Assembly: GCF_005239225.2 (NCBI RefSeq)
Contig: NC_133291.1
Span: 558,001 to 622,000, forward strand
From: Populus alba
Lineage: Eukaryota > Streptophyta > Magnoliopsida > Malpighiales > Salicaceae
Direction: 5' to 3'
Length of the DNA: 64,000 nucleotides
Positions within the stretch are counted from its first letter, which is position 1. Every line of letters begins with the position of its first letter. The position numbers and the translations under genes were made by a program. Below, one piece after another: positions 49,001 through 61,087 of this stretch. The notes beneath the pieces were generated by a model. That model was not told the origin of the DNA and made no database searches. It saw nothing but the letters and a program-made list of their open reading frames with translations.

Positions 49001-50844
49001 GCAGGTTGCTATAAGCAGAGCAACAGTAGAGAAGGGGTAGAAAAAAGAGGGGATAGGCTTCTTTTTTAGGTGCTCTGGTTCATTCTTGTAGAATAACACC
49101 AGTTAAACACTACAAGTGCTGAGAACTGATTTATGTGGCCGCTGTTACTAAACACTAAGAGCCAGGACATGAATATGCTAATTCTTTTGGATATCAGACG
49201 TATAAAAGAAGCAAAACTAGTGACTTGAAGGATTTTGATAAGGCCTGTTTATGAGGGATGTTTAGACTTCTGAAGGTCGCAAAACTGGTGACTTGAAGGA
49301 CGTTGATAAGGCCTATTTATGAAGGATGTTTAGACTTCTGAAGGTCCGTACTTCCCACCAACATATGGAACTCCTTTCCGAGAATTAACAGGAATGTCGC
49401 CTTGTAAACCAGGTATGATCTCAGTCATAGCCTCCACAACTTTGTGATCCTCGCTGTAGCTTTCATAACACCGACCCCACCTTGGATCTTTGCAAACCTT
49501 TGGAGCAGATGTAATGAAAAATACAAAATTAATATGAAAAGTGCATGAAAGGCACTGCTTGATTCATGTACTTAATATCTACAAAAAGATTTAAGAACTG
49601 ATAGTGAAGTGAGTTATTTACTGCGATACATGGAGCAAAGACATAAGGAATTCCTGTCGCTCTAACTTCAAGAGCGGTTGCACTTCCAATCCTCTTCACC
49701 AGGTCAGGATCCCTATATGTAAGAAGTCCAATACAATATAAAGTCAACACAGATTAATGGGCAGGCATGAAATTCTATAATAAATGTGCGGGTGCTTTCC
49801 AGATAAAAAAAAAAAAGATTAAAAATGATTGATCCAAAGATCAGAGAAGACTTTAGGATTATTAAGTTAAACCAGACTAATGGAAACCAATGTGTGAGAC
49901 CACCAACAAGTTTTACTGTAGATTACCTCGCTCTTCTGCAAGAATGGAAATGATATGTCGACCTATGCATGTTGAATTTAACATGTATACTTTCATTAGC
50001 ACTAATTACAAAGCAAAGAGACAGAAAGTGGAAGACTTCTTTTACATAAAGCATTCACTAAATATATTATCTGAACTAAAGCCTACAGGCATTTGTGAAA
50101 TCGATGACTCTGTAGCACAAAGTTCTTGTTGTGAGAGAATCAATAAACAAGGAACTTAAAATTTATACTTGCCTGGTAGCTCCAAGCCCAATATTGTGAG
50201 GAAAGATTGTGGCATTAAAGACATTATTATGCCCATGAACAGCATCAATGCCATAAATCATTGGAATCCCCAATCGGCCAGACAACGACCCATTCTGAAA
50301 CCCATTTATCATATTAACCCAATCCTCAGCACTGGCTTCTGGAAGTGGTGCGCTCCCACCTCCACTCAAAACACTACCTGCACACAATCATTCCCGTTCA
50401 ATACCATCATAAACTCATTATCCCATCAAACAGGAACAACAAAGCAGCACAATTTACAAAACCAGCAATGCTAGCGCAACACTTGTTCACAACATCTCCA
50501 GGCACAAGCTCTACAATTTGTGAGTATCATAGCTCTCAAAGAAACTGTCATTAGCACCACACCGACAAAATTTAACACAAAGCAAAAAATATTGGGGAGT
50601 TTTAGATATTACCAATGCAGTAAGTCTGCATAATATCCGGAGAGGCTGTCAACCTATCAATTTGAACCATTTGTCCAATTTTTTCTTCAAGCGTCATTCT
50701 ACTCATCAAGTCCTTAATCCGAACTGCTACTGGTTGCTTCGGATCTTTGTATTTCACATCCTCTCCTACTGCCATTGCTATCAGCACCGTTAACCACAGC
50801 ATTATCCCCATCATCTTCATCAAAATCCTAGTCATAGCCTCCAT
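46030..50844 (-). CDS. GH3 family beta-glucan exohydrolase / beta-glucosidase, copy 1
   Basis: Nine coding exons on the minus strand: 50844-50613, 50377-50173, 49712-49622, 49497-49352, 48908-48665, 47791-47687, 47561-47379, 47107-46903, 46532-46030; 637 residues. A signal peptide (about 1-28) is followed by [32 protein letters not shown] and KHFVGDGGT. Next come [11 protein letters not shown], which carries the family nucleophile Asp, then [10 protein letters not shown] and [13 protein letters not shown], which carries the acid/base Glu, and [11 protein letters not shown]. The two Trp that grip the sugar in barley ExoI are present. It is a secreted enzyme releasing glucose from wall beta-glucans. 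Intron 2 is GC-AG. A leader intron (about 51502-50849) precedes the ATG. Downstream copy 2 has the same exon plan. Confidence 0.95.
50171..50172 (-). other. GC donor of GH3 copy 1 intron 2
   Basis: The exon ends ACC AG and the intron begins GCAAGTATA on the minus strand. The following exon starts GGATCCTGAC, restoring ATRDPDLVK. AG|GCAAGT is the classic GC-AG donor context. Confidence 0.88.
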
Positions 50845-50847
50845 TTT

Positions 50848-51443
50848 CCTACACCACAAAAACAAGGAAACGAAACGAAATAAAATTCAGCTAAGTTTCT
50901 ACGATCCTTTCTCATTATTACAAAACAACAATAGAAATTAGTGCTTATTTATTATCTGTTTGGTTGCTTAGAAAATGGAAAGGAAACAGTACGAAAATCG
51001 AACCAATAACCTTCTAAATTCAGGATTTAATTTTTTTTTTTAATAAGTAGCGTGTCAGATATGCAGAGCACAAACATTCAACAATTTTCCTTATTCTTTC
51101 TTTGCTGCACTTTCTCAGCAACCAAACAAGCAAAGCAAAAGAGCAAACTTAAAACCTTAACTTCTATGATCCTAATTATTTGAAGAGTAAAAATAAACAG
51201 AATCTCGTTTTGCTTTTCGTTTGGTTGCTGAGAAAATGGAAAGGAAACCGAAAGAAAATCAAACCGTTGAACCTCTCTGCAGCATTTCCAATGCAACAAC
51301 TTCCAGCATTTCAAAAAAAAAAAAAAAACTAGCGTAGGAAATAAAATAAGCAGAACGCAAACGTTTTACTGTTTTTGTTTTCTTGCTGCATTGATTTTCT
51401 CAGCAACCAAACACGGAAGCCAGAAAAAATGAAATAAGAGCAT

Positions 51444-51501
<58 letters not shown>

Positions 51502-51600
51502 CTTGAGACGAGAGTCTGTTCAGTGTTAGCGAGAGACAGAGAGCGAAACAGAGAGAGAGCGGAGTGGAGTGTGGAATGTGTACTCCTGGGTTTTGCTGTC
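50848..51600 (-). promoter_or_regulatory. Leader exon and leader intron of GH3 copy 1
   Basis: GTGTAG|GAAA just before the ATG is an acceptor (exon resumes at 50848). The matching donor is CTCAA|GTAATC at 51502-51501, with a purine-poor leader exon at about 51503-51600. The compound microsatellite begins a few bases inside the intron. Inferred from splice signals only. Confidence 0.6.
51444..51498 (+). repeat. Compound TG/GA microsatellite
   Basis: A run of TG repeats passes directly into a run of GA repeats, about 55 bases in all. On the gene strand this is CT then CA, immediately inside the leader-intron donor. Confidence 0.95.
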
Positions 51601-53370
51601 GATATAACTGTGCTGGCGGTTTCTTCTTATTGATTCTTTGAGTAAAGTTCGACTTGGACCTTGAATCTTTCAATTTATTTCATTTTGGGCCTTCGTATTT
51701 AAAAATTGCTATTATCAATCCTTGATTTTTGGATGGGGATATGGTGAATTTGATTGGAATTTTTTGACAGAGAAATGTGTTTGTTCGGTTTCAAGGATTC
51801 CGACGAATTTTTAAATATTACTACAATACACTAATCAACACTTTTAGACACGGTTTGTTTTTATATTTAATATAATTTTTAAAATATTTTATTTTTTTAA
51901 TTTTTTTATTTAAAATTAATATTTTTTTAATGTTTTCAGATTATTTTGATGTGTTAATATAAAAAATAATTTTTTTAAAAAATAAAAAAACATATATTAT
52001 TTTAATGTATTTTCTAATAAAAAAACACTTTAAAAAAACAATTGTTATAACACTTTCAAATATGCCCTTAACATTCCAGTTTTTTTTATACTAAAAAGGA
52101 TAGTTTTTAAGAAATGTTATGAAGAGATATCTATAAGGTTTGATTCATTTATATCCTTTAATTTAATTGTATGTAATAATAGACTTAGAAGTTACATATC
52201 TTGCATTAAAATTATATTTTATTTCTTGTATTATTTTTTTCTCATAACCACACTTTCAATGAAACACGTAGAGAACAGTTTAGTAGTAAGAAGAAAAAAA
52301 AAAATTAGTATTGGATGGAAAGTTGATATTGCATAAGTTGTGGAGCAATTGAAACTTTTGGCTGAGGGGAGTCCTCATCGAAACATATATTATAGTTGGA
52401 GGATCCAAATGTAGTTTTCCCAAAAAGTGATAGTGGAGGTGGGCTGGATTTTTTTCTCGACAGACGTGACAGGGATGTGGCAATCCGGTGCGCGCGTGTG
52501 CTCTTAACGTTGTTAAGAAGCCAGATCGTGTGAGAGTTATTCGGGGACCACGTCGCTATCTGAAACCTGACCGTCTGATTGTTTGACTTGTGATTGGTGC
52601 TGGATGCTAGAAGCTGGATCGTGTGATTGATAAACAACGATGATGCAACGAGAGTGGTGATTAATCCCAAATCCAAATTATCTTGGATTTAAGACCTATG
52701 ATTAATCTGAACACGCCTTTAGCCAAAAAGTAATTTGGATAGGTTGGGCTGAGATCCAGATTTGGTATACGTTTTTCAGACTAGATCTAGTCCAGCTGCA
52801 CCAGCCCGGTCCTGGCCCAAGCCAATGACCCCACCAGCTGGCAGAGACAGCAGCACGCATGGCGCGTGCAGCACAGCAAAGAGCTAATTATAATCCACAG
52901 CGACAGTATTAGTGAATTATAATGCAAAGAAGAGACTTGACTTCTTACTGGTGCAGGGAGAGAAGTCGAAGATGGTGGCTTGCTTTGGTCCCTCTCCCCT
53001 GTGTTTGCTCGTTATATTTGTGTTCTCTGTTTTTTTTCTTGTGTTCGCTTCCTGTCTGTTCCTTTTCGTCTTCGTCCTCCTGTTCTGTGCTTCCACCTTT
53101 GTCGTTCGTTCGCCCTTAGTTCTCTGTGTTTTTTTTTCTGTGCTGTGTTGTTCTCCCCCCCTCTTCTCTCTGCCCAAATATTCTTGAACGCTCCACGTAA
53201 TACAAGATTAAGGAAGTTTGCGTTTGATTTAAAGCAGCTTTGCTGCAACACCTCACCTGTTCATCCTTTCTTGTGTAAATTAAGCAGAACAAGCAGCTCC
53301 AATCTCCATTATTGAAGTTAAACACCCCTGAAACTTGTGGCTGCTGTCTGTACTTGTCTCTGAATTTTTT
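51600..53370. other. Upstream region of GH3 copy 1, repeats
   Basis: Includes the likely promoter, an AT-rich dispersed repeat (about 51850-52065) and a pyrimidine-rich block (about 52975-53180) open on both strands but without a recognised protein. No gene supported. Confidence 0.55.
51850..52065 (-). repeat. Dispersed AT-rich repeat, copy 6 (inverted)
   Basis: Reads as the reverse complement of the 29600 copy, ending with AAACAATTGTTATAACACTTTCAAA, the mirror of that copy's start region. Confidence 0.45.
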
Positions 53371-53720
53371 TCATTTCCTGACCACAACATCCACCACTTG
53401 CTCAGGCAAAGCAGCGTTAGCAAATTTGTGGAGGTTTAAACCCTCTTTGAACATATCATCAGAAGGCCTCTTCCCTGTGAACAAATCTAACAAAAGTATG
53501 CCATGACTGTAGACATCGCCGCGGGCCAACACCTCAGTTCCCATTCCATGCAATGACCCTTGAAAGTTGTTATCACTTGTAGCCACTCACTAGCTGCAAA
53601 CTGGTCACATTTACCAACGTGGAGAGAAAGTTCAAATCATCTGCCCCAGTTCCCAGATGGTCGATGGAAATGCTGAGACAATGCAGCTGATGCAACTTCT
53701 CCAAACCAGGGACATTTCAT
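53371..53720 (-). pseudogene. Scrambled LRR receptor-like kinase relic
   Basis: On the minus strand, 53720-53590 reads LHQLHCLSISIDHLG then ADDLNFLSTLVNVTSLQL. That is the extracellular LRR pattern of FLS2/EFR-like (subfamily XII) receptors. After a stop it is followed directly by 53560-53371 reading YSHGILLLDLFTGKRPSDDM and GLNLHKFANAALPE, the end of a kinase domain. In a real gene these parts are separated by several hundred codons with a membrane span and the kinase N-lobe. The copy therefore has a large internal deletion plus a stop. Confidence 0.8.
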
Positions 53721-55234
53721 GTAAATGTGTGTTTGGCATTCTCGGTAGCTTGTGTAGAAAAGGTTTTTTAGTTTTGATTAGTTTTGATGAAATATATATT
53801 AGGTTAAAACTATAATAAGTTATGTTGAAAAAAAAAATAAGGTGTTTAAAATTTCTTAAAAGTGATTTTAATTATAAAATTACTTAAAAAGATATATAGT
53901 AATTTTATAGTTTTTGAATTAAATATTATAAATTAGATTATTAATAATTTGTAATTAAGAATGAGGTTATTTTGATTTTGATCTAATGGTTTTTAACAGT
54001 AATTTTACTATTATTTTTGTTGTCGACAAGCTTCTTCTCATAATTTAAAATTGAGATACATACCTCAATAAACTTATTCGCAATAACTGAGGTTAGACCT
54101 CAATTTTTGGTAGAGCCCATCATATAAAACAAAATTAAAATATATATAAACATATTAAAATTGAAATTGTGATTAGAATATTAAGGGATGGTTTAACTAG
54201 TTATACATTGAGTTTGATTTTTAATAGTTTTAGTTTGAGTATTCTTCAGAGCTACTAGAGATTTATATGATTATTAACTTCAATGTATATGAGATTAATT
54301 AAGGCATGTGTAAATTAGCTTAAATATCTATATTAATTAAAAAAAATTATAATTGAAAAAAAAAAGTTGACGCAACAAGAGTTAATTAAATGAAAGACAA
54401 GTTTGAATCCCTCTCTTAAGTGAATTTTAGAATTATGAAAATTTAATCTATGGATATTAACTCGAATCAATACGAATGAAATGATTTTTTTTAATAGTTA
54501 ATAAGTGATCAATAATATATATATAAATATTGCCAAACCCAACCCAACCAACCAAAATCATTATATATATATATTTCAAGTATATATTAATTTTTTTAAA
54601 AAATATTAAATAATAGTCCAACAATAAATATTCATTTTGGTACTTCGAAACTCGATGAATAAAATATGAATATTTAAAAAATTTATCATAATAAATGAAT
54701 AGATAAATATGAATAAAAAAAAAAATTCAACCCCCGAGTATCCATTGCCATCCCTAATTTTAGACTTGGATTAATAAAAATTTATTTTGAATTAGAAAGT
54801 ATGAAAAGGGGATCCACCAATCATTTGAATCCAATAGCCGGAGAGTCAAAGAAATTAATCAAGAAATGGTCCAAAGCATTCAAAATGATACAAAAATCCG
54901 TAATGTAACTTGACTCTTTAAGCGATATTGTTGCACATTCGAACTTTTAGACTATATAAAACGGTGGTATCGTTAAATAAAACTTATTTAGATAGAAATT
55001 AAATGGTTCCGCAATTTTAATGGTAAAAAAAAGAGAAGGTTATTCTAATCCATAATCCAGGATTGATCATTATGGAGAGTCATGATCTGACCATACAAGT
55101 GTTAACCAAATTTCTTCTTTAAAAAAAAAAAAAAGTCTTCAGAGACAGATGCCAATGGGATGAACTGCTATGATTTATTTTGCAAGGAATGCTGGTCTCA
55201 CAAAAGCTTGCATGGAGAAGATTGAGGAAAGAAT
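53721..55234. other. AT-rich spacer between relic and GH3 copy 2
   Basis: Very AT-rich with TA runs (about 54520-54570). No gene, no clear element ends. Confidence 0.6.
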
Positions 55235-58057
55235 CTAGTTTGAAGGCTTAGTCTCAAGGCCAAAACCAAATGGGAAGAGTGGATCATAGTGCTTGTCACC
55301 AACATTCATTGGAAGCTGATCGACCCTCTTGAACCAGGTTCTAGCCAACTTGCCAGTGAATCCATAGTCGCCGAATAGAACATCAGCAACACCTTGGCCT
55401 TCACTTCCTGGAAGCCATGCTGCCACAAGAGCGTCAATCTTTGGAACATACGATTCAATCACTAGTGGTCTACCGGAGACGATGACTACAACACATTTGA
55501 CAGCCCCGCAGACGTTGTTTATTATCCCCGGACCGGGATTTGGGAGCGTCAGGTTCAGATTGTCGCCTGCTGTCTCTGCATATGGAGGCTCGCCCACAAC
55601 AACAATGGCATGGGAGAAGCCCTGGGACTTCACGTATTTAGCGTTAGGATTCTCTCTGAAGACTACTTTAGTGCTTGGATCAACGGCAGCTTGGATGCCT
55701 TTAAGGATGGTGGTGCCTGCTCAAGGGTTACAAGTTCCATCATGCATCTGCCTTCTGTATTCACAATATTTCAATATGTTGCTAATTAAACAGGAAGTGA
55801 GTTGAGATTATTATATACCAGCTGTCAGGTTATTTCCCTCTTGTCCCTGCCATTTTATTGTCCAGCCACCACATTGATAGCCAAGATTGTCAGCATGTGT
55901 TCCAGCAACAAGGATCTTGCCTGCTTTCTTGGGAAGAGGCACCACAGGGCTTTTAGCAGATTTTCCATTTTTCAACAGCACAAGGGATTTCCTCACAGCT
56001 TCCCTGGCTAGTTCTCTATGTTCCTGAAGAAAGAAAGCAAATATCGTTAACCCAATCTGGTGATTCAGAATCATTTTCAGGGGAGTGGTCAGTGAGAAAC
56101 ACGGCCTCATCCGCCTGGCAGAATTCACACTCACCTTGCTTCCGAGCTTGTCAACGAAACTGTAATCGGCAAGTGGATTTTCGAAGAGACCCATTGCGAA
56201 CTTGACCCTCAAGATTCTCTTAACTGCATCATCTATGCGTTGAATGCGAATGGCCTTCTTGTTAACCAAATCGGTCAAACCATTAATAAACTCTGTGTAG
56301 TTGTAAGGAACCATAACCTGAATCATACAGAACCAATGTTAGATATCTACTCCTTGGGTGAAATTAACATCAATATCCAAGCATTTAATCTCTGAGAACA
56401 ATGGTTTGTAACACACCATGTCGACGCCAGCGTTAACCGACTCTAGAATAGAGTAACTGTAGTTCTTATGAGGTGGATAGGTAATCCTGTCGATTCCTTC
56501 CCAGTCTGAGATGACAAAACCCTGAAATTTACAGGCAACAGTACATGATACAATGTTTCATGTGCATCAATTCAATAACTTGATCTGCCAGAATCCGTGT
56601 CTTACCCTGAACTTGAGTTTCCTCTTGAGAAAACCGGTAACCAATCCACGGTTAGCATGCATCTTGATGCCGTTGATACTCGAATAGGATACCATGACTG
56701 TTGCAACACCCTTATCAAGTGAGTTCAAATAGGCAGGCATGTGGATGTTGTAGAGTTCGTTATGGGTAACTACGGTATTGTTTTCATTAATGCCCTTGAC
56801 AGTGCCACCATCCCCAACAAAGTGCTTGGCACAAGCTGCAACCTTGTCTCTACATGGTGTCAGAAAAGGGCAAAATATAGACGTCATGATGAGATAGAGC
56901 TGAAGAATCTGTGCATGATTGATAAAGAAAATGACGCATTAGGCCTGGCAAATCAATTCTTACTTTCCAGAAACAAAAGGGGCGCCTCTTGGAAAATTGG
57001 CAGGGACATCTCCTTGTAAACCAGGGATGATCTCAGTCATCATTTGGACAATCTTGTGGTCTTCACTATAGCTTTCATAGCACCTGCCCCCTCTTGGATC
57101 TCTGCAGACCTGCATAAGGCAATGATAGATATGTGGCATGATAAGATCAAGGGAAAATTTGAGTCGTAGCAATTATGGGATCGAGATTAATCGCTTAGTT
57201 TACCGCAATGCATGGAGCAAAAGCATATGGAATTCCAGTTGCTCGAACTTCAAGCGCGGTTGCAGCACCAATCTTCTTCACAAGGGCAGGATCCCTGAAA
57301 CATCATGGTATATATATAAAAATGAAGTACAAATCCAATAAGGTATCAACTCAGGTTCAAATCCAAGGCGAAACAATGAGAAAACTATATAAAGAAACTT
57401 CTCATGAATACACCAGAAGAAATACACAAAAAGAAAAAAGAACAAAACACAAAACACGCTATCTAACATGGTATCAAAGCTGCCTCCGATCCTGTGACAA
57501 ATCGTATGTGAACTTGCCTGGTAACTCCAAGGCCAACATTATGAGGGAAAATGGTTGCTTCGTAAACATTGTTGTGGCCATGGACTGCATCGATTCCATA
57601 GATCATTGGGATGCCAAGACGGGTTGATAGAGACCCTTTTTGGAACGTATTCACCATATCAACCCATTGTTTTGGAGAAGCCCTATCAGCTGGCACACTC
57701 CCTCCTCCACTCAACAAGCTCCCTATAATTAATCACACCAATTATTTAGTTCTTCACTCTAGGCCTCAAGAATCTTTTAAATGCAGAAAAACATGAGCAA
57801 CGTGCATGCATTTTTTGGGTTTCTGCAGTCATACCAATGTAGTATTTTCTCATGATTTCAGCAGTCATGTTAGTTCTTTCAAGCTGGACCATTTGTCCAA
57901 TCTTCTCTTCAAGTGTCATTCTTTTTAGCAAATCCTTAACCCTGTAATCAACTGGCTTCGTTGGATCTTTGTATAGAACATGTTCTTCAGCTCCCATTGT
58001 AGATGACCAGCAACATATAAATAATAGCCCCACCAGGGCGATCCATGCCTTGGCCAT
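55235..58057 (-). CDS. GH3 family beta-glucan exohydrolase / beta-glucosidase, copy 2
   Basis: Nine coding exons on the minus strand: 58057-57835, 57722-57518, 57294-57204, 57109-56964, 56849-56606, 56521-56417, 56317-56135, 56023-55819, 55716-55235; 627 residues. The seven internal exons have exactly the same lengths as in copy 1 (205, 91, 146, 244, 105, 183, 205). The signal peptide (about 1-23) is followed by [42 protein letters not shown] (nucleophile Asp), [23 protein letters not shown] (acid/base Glu) and [11 protein letters not shown]. One conserved site differs: DPRWGR reads DPRGGR (Trp to Gly). Intron 2 is GC-AG as in copy 1. A possible leader acceptor lies near 58098. Secreted wall glucan hydrolase, tandem duplicate of copy 1. 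Confidence 0.95.
57516..57517 (-). other. GC donor of GH3 copy 2 intron 2
   Basis: The exon ends ACC AG and the intron begins GCAAGTTCA. The next exon starts GGATCCTGCC to give VTRDPALVK. Same position and phase as in copy 1. Confidence 0.88.
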
Positions 58058-59797
58058 ACTAGCTTTTTAACTATACTTCCAAGTTCCACCACTGTACCTG
58101 TGCATGAATTAGACGAACCACAGTCAAAGCTATCCTATTTTTCTCAAACATTGTCCAAAGATTTTGACCAAATTTTGCAACATCCTTAAAAAGACAAAAC
58201 AAACATTATAGACCAGGCGAAAAAAACAGGAAAAAACTTACAAGGCGCATGTAAAGGGAAATAAACAATAGTTTAATAGGTTATGAGGATTTTGGTTTGA
58301 AAGAAGAGCTAGAAAGGATGCATATATAAGGCAATATATTTACTAGATTTAGACAAGCGTTTATCCTAAATATGATAGGAACTGAATTAAGACCGGAACT
58401 AATCATTTAATTAGTCACTGACAGCCCGATATTATTTACTATTGTAAGGAGGGTTGGTAACTGAAGGTTTTTTTAGCAAGAAATCAGGAAATCCATGTAT
58501 TTTTCATGATAAAAATCGGAAGTTTTGTGGATGTGATTCCCTTTTTAATTTGAAAGTTTACCGATAAAATTAAGTTGACTTTTTTTATAAAAAAAATAGC
58601 ATAGTTTATTTTTTAAAAAATGGCAAACTAACAGTTTTTTTATCTAAAACATCATCATTTTAGTTTTTTTAAAAAAAATTAGCCCGAAACGAGGTCGTTT
58701 TGGGTCCCGGCAAACCCACACCCCAAGGTCGGTGTCGGGTCAGCTAACTGTGCTCGAACATTAGCTATCCTTGTAGGAAAGGTTATGGAATTCTTCTCAC
58801 AGGAAGGATTCCCTACTGCAAGCTCATGCAGATAAAGGCAGCTGGATACAGCCTAGTGAGCAGTCTCTGTTCTTCAGGTGCCAATTCTTTTACTAACACT
58901 CCTTCAGTTGAAGCCCATTTTGTTTATGTTGCTGCTTACTCACTGTCCAAGTTTCTATTTGTATCTGTCAGAATATTCAGCAGAGCCATTCTTCTTTAGC
59001 TGCTAGTTCTTTTTTCAGGATTCAACCCTTTCAGGAAGATTCTTTAGAAGAAATTCTGTAAAAGTAAGCATCAATATTCCTAGGCCATAAAGTTATTCTT
59101 TTTTCAGATAATTTAAGTTGTAGCTTTTGCTTCCTGCACGCATTTCTTTGCCTCCCCCTTTCATTTCTTTCTTGAACCTGTCTCTTGGGTTGTCAGAGAT
59201 GTCTCTCTGGATGCTTTCTGTCAAGCTCATGCCCCGTAACCTGCAGAGAAATCAAATGCCTCGTCAAGGGTCAAAAGGTGCGGCAGAAACATAAAGAGAA
59301 AGCCTTTGAGCAGAGATGTCTCTGAGCTCAAGGAATTCAGCTAACTTTTCTGAAATTAAAAGATTTTGACAGGATACATATGCTTCATGCCAAAGCAATT
59401 CCAAATTTGCTACAGTATTTTTTTATTAATTCCACCTGGAGTATTTCTCCTGCATGTAAAACATGTTTTGTGTATTTTATGGTTAAGAAATCTTGTTTCA
59501 GATGAGTTGAGAAATGAGGATGGATAACCTAATGAGTACAGGGCAAACAAAGAACTTCAGCTTTATTTCTTAAGCAGGTTATACCTCATACATGATCATG
59601 GGATACTTGAAATCTCATGAAACTTTCAGAAACTAAATCAATCAAGAAAGAATAGTTTCCTGATTAAGAAAGTCTGAAAGGACAACCTTTAGCGATCCTC
59701 CATTGTTTCAGGCCTATATAAAAACACAGGCTTAACCATGACTTCACCAAACACATTCTACTAACTTAAGAAAACCAAAGAGAAGAGAGGAATAGAA
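58058..59797. other. Divergent spacer between GH3 copy 2 and RTM2-like copy 1
   Basis: Contains the GH3 leader and promoter, a short GC-rich stretch (about 58680-58745) with the look of repetitive DNA, and the RTM2-like promoter. No gene recognised in 58780-59700. Confidence 0.55.
59715..59723 (+). promoter_or_regulatory. TATA box of RTM2-like copy 1
   Basis: TATATAAAA lies 75-83 bases upstream of the ATG at 59798, consistent with a short leader. Confidence 0.65.
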
Positions 59798-61087
59798 ATG
59801 GCCATGAGGACACGCACTGGAGGATATGATGCTATCCAGTACGAGAATTTTCAACCCAAGTCTGAATGGAAGGAAGAAGAGGTGGAAAATGTTCTGCGCA
59901 TTCATCTTCCTGGTGAGCTTTACCATTTATTTTTAGGCTTTATAACTTCTGCCCAACGATTGTTCGTGGTTTAACCTCGCAGTGTCTTAAATGGTTCAGA
60001 ATTAGGATGAGTGGAAGCTTTGAGGATGGTGTTAAAGAGACACCAGTTTTCTTATAATATTTTTCCTGATTTTGCAGACTTTCTAAAGGAGCAGCTGAAG
60101 ATCACTTATGTTCATTCCGCCCGAATCGTTCGAGTTACCGGAGAACGACCACTTTCTTATAATAAATGGAGTCGATTCAATCAAACTTATCCTGTTCCAC
60201 AAAACTGTGAGGTGAACAAAATTCAAGGCAATTTTCATGATGGAATTCTTTCCATTAAAATGCCTAAAGCTACCATCAAACAATCTCGCCCCAAGGAAGA
60301 AGCAAAGGGAACCAAAGAGGCTTTGCTGCCTTCAAAAGATGCCCTACCAGAAAAGACTACGACTTCTCAAGTCTCTCAGAAACCTAAAATGGAGACAAAG
60401 GCACAGAAGGGAATGGAGGGTGCTGCAGGCTTTTCTAGCCCGAAACAAACAGATGGCCAGAAGATGGGAGCTCTAAGCCCTCAAGAACCCTTGAAAGATC
60501 AAAAGTCTCAAAAGAGTCCAGCTGAAGCCCCACCCAATGTTGTTTCGACTACTGATACAATGAAGCAGAAAGATGAAAAGACTGATCAGGTCTCTAGTGC
60601 TAAAACAGTTGACCAAAAGCCCACAGCTGTAAAGAAAGAAAGCACAGATGAAGTAAGCAAGAAGCTGCCAACAGAATCAGTAAAGGAGAAGACTTTGCTT
60701 GAACAAGAGGAAAGCATCAAGAAAAGAAAAGAATCTCTGGCAACAGAAGGAGATGAAAGTAGCAAGAAAAGAAAAGAATCAATGTTCGCTGGTGAAACCG
60801 CTTCTCTTAGAGCTTTGGACAAACTAGACAAAGAAAAGAGTGCTAGATTTGCTAGTGCTGGTACTGAAGAAAAGACAAAGCAGGATTTCAATGTTGCTGG
60901 CAAAGTCAAGGAAGTGAAGAATGTAGCTGCAACTGCTGCAAAGAAGACCATGAAAGGACTTAGCACCATGGAGCTAAGTGAAGAAGGGCAATCAATGGTG
61001 AATATGGGTGTGGCAGTCCTCGTGATTGTAGCACTTGGAGCTTACATGGTTTACAGCTATCGATCATCTGGAACTTCCAGAGACTAA
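59798..61087 (+). CDS. RTM2-like protein (HSP20 domain, C-terminal membrane anchor), copy 1
   Basis: Two exons, 59798-59912 and 60078-61087, give 374 residues. Residues about 10-105 form an HSP20/alpha-crystallin-like domain: [21 protein letters not shown], then [24 protein letters not shown] and [10 protein letters not shown]. The middle (about 110-330) is Lys/Glu/Ser-rich and probably disordered. The end has one membrane segment ([20 protein letters not shown]) and a short tail. This matches Arabidopsis RESTRICTED TEV MOVEMENT 2, a sieve-element protein that limits long-distance potyvirus movement and lacks heat-shock chaperone behaviour. Whether this copy has an antiviral role cannot be read from sequence. 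The exon join splits the codon after HLP in phase 1, as in copy 2. Confidence 0.92.

Noticed and set aside
46030..58057. One long GH3 gene with many exons
   Set aside because: Each copy has its own signal peptide, nine exons and stop codon, with 4.4 kb and a kinase relic between.
60011..60077. RTM2-like start at 60011
   Set aside because: This part is intron; the true first exon (59798-59912) carries the conserved N-terminus and joins in phase.
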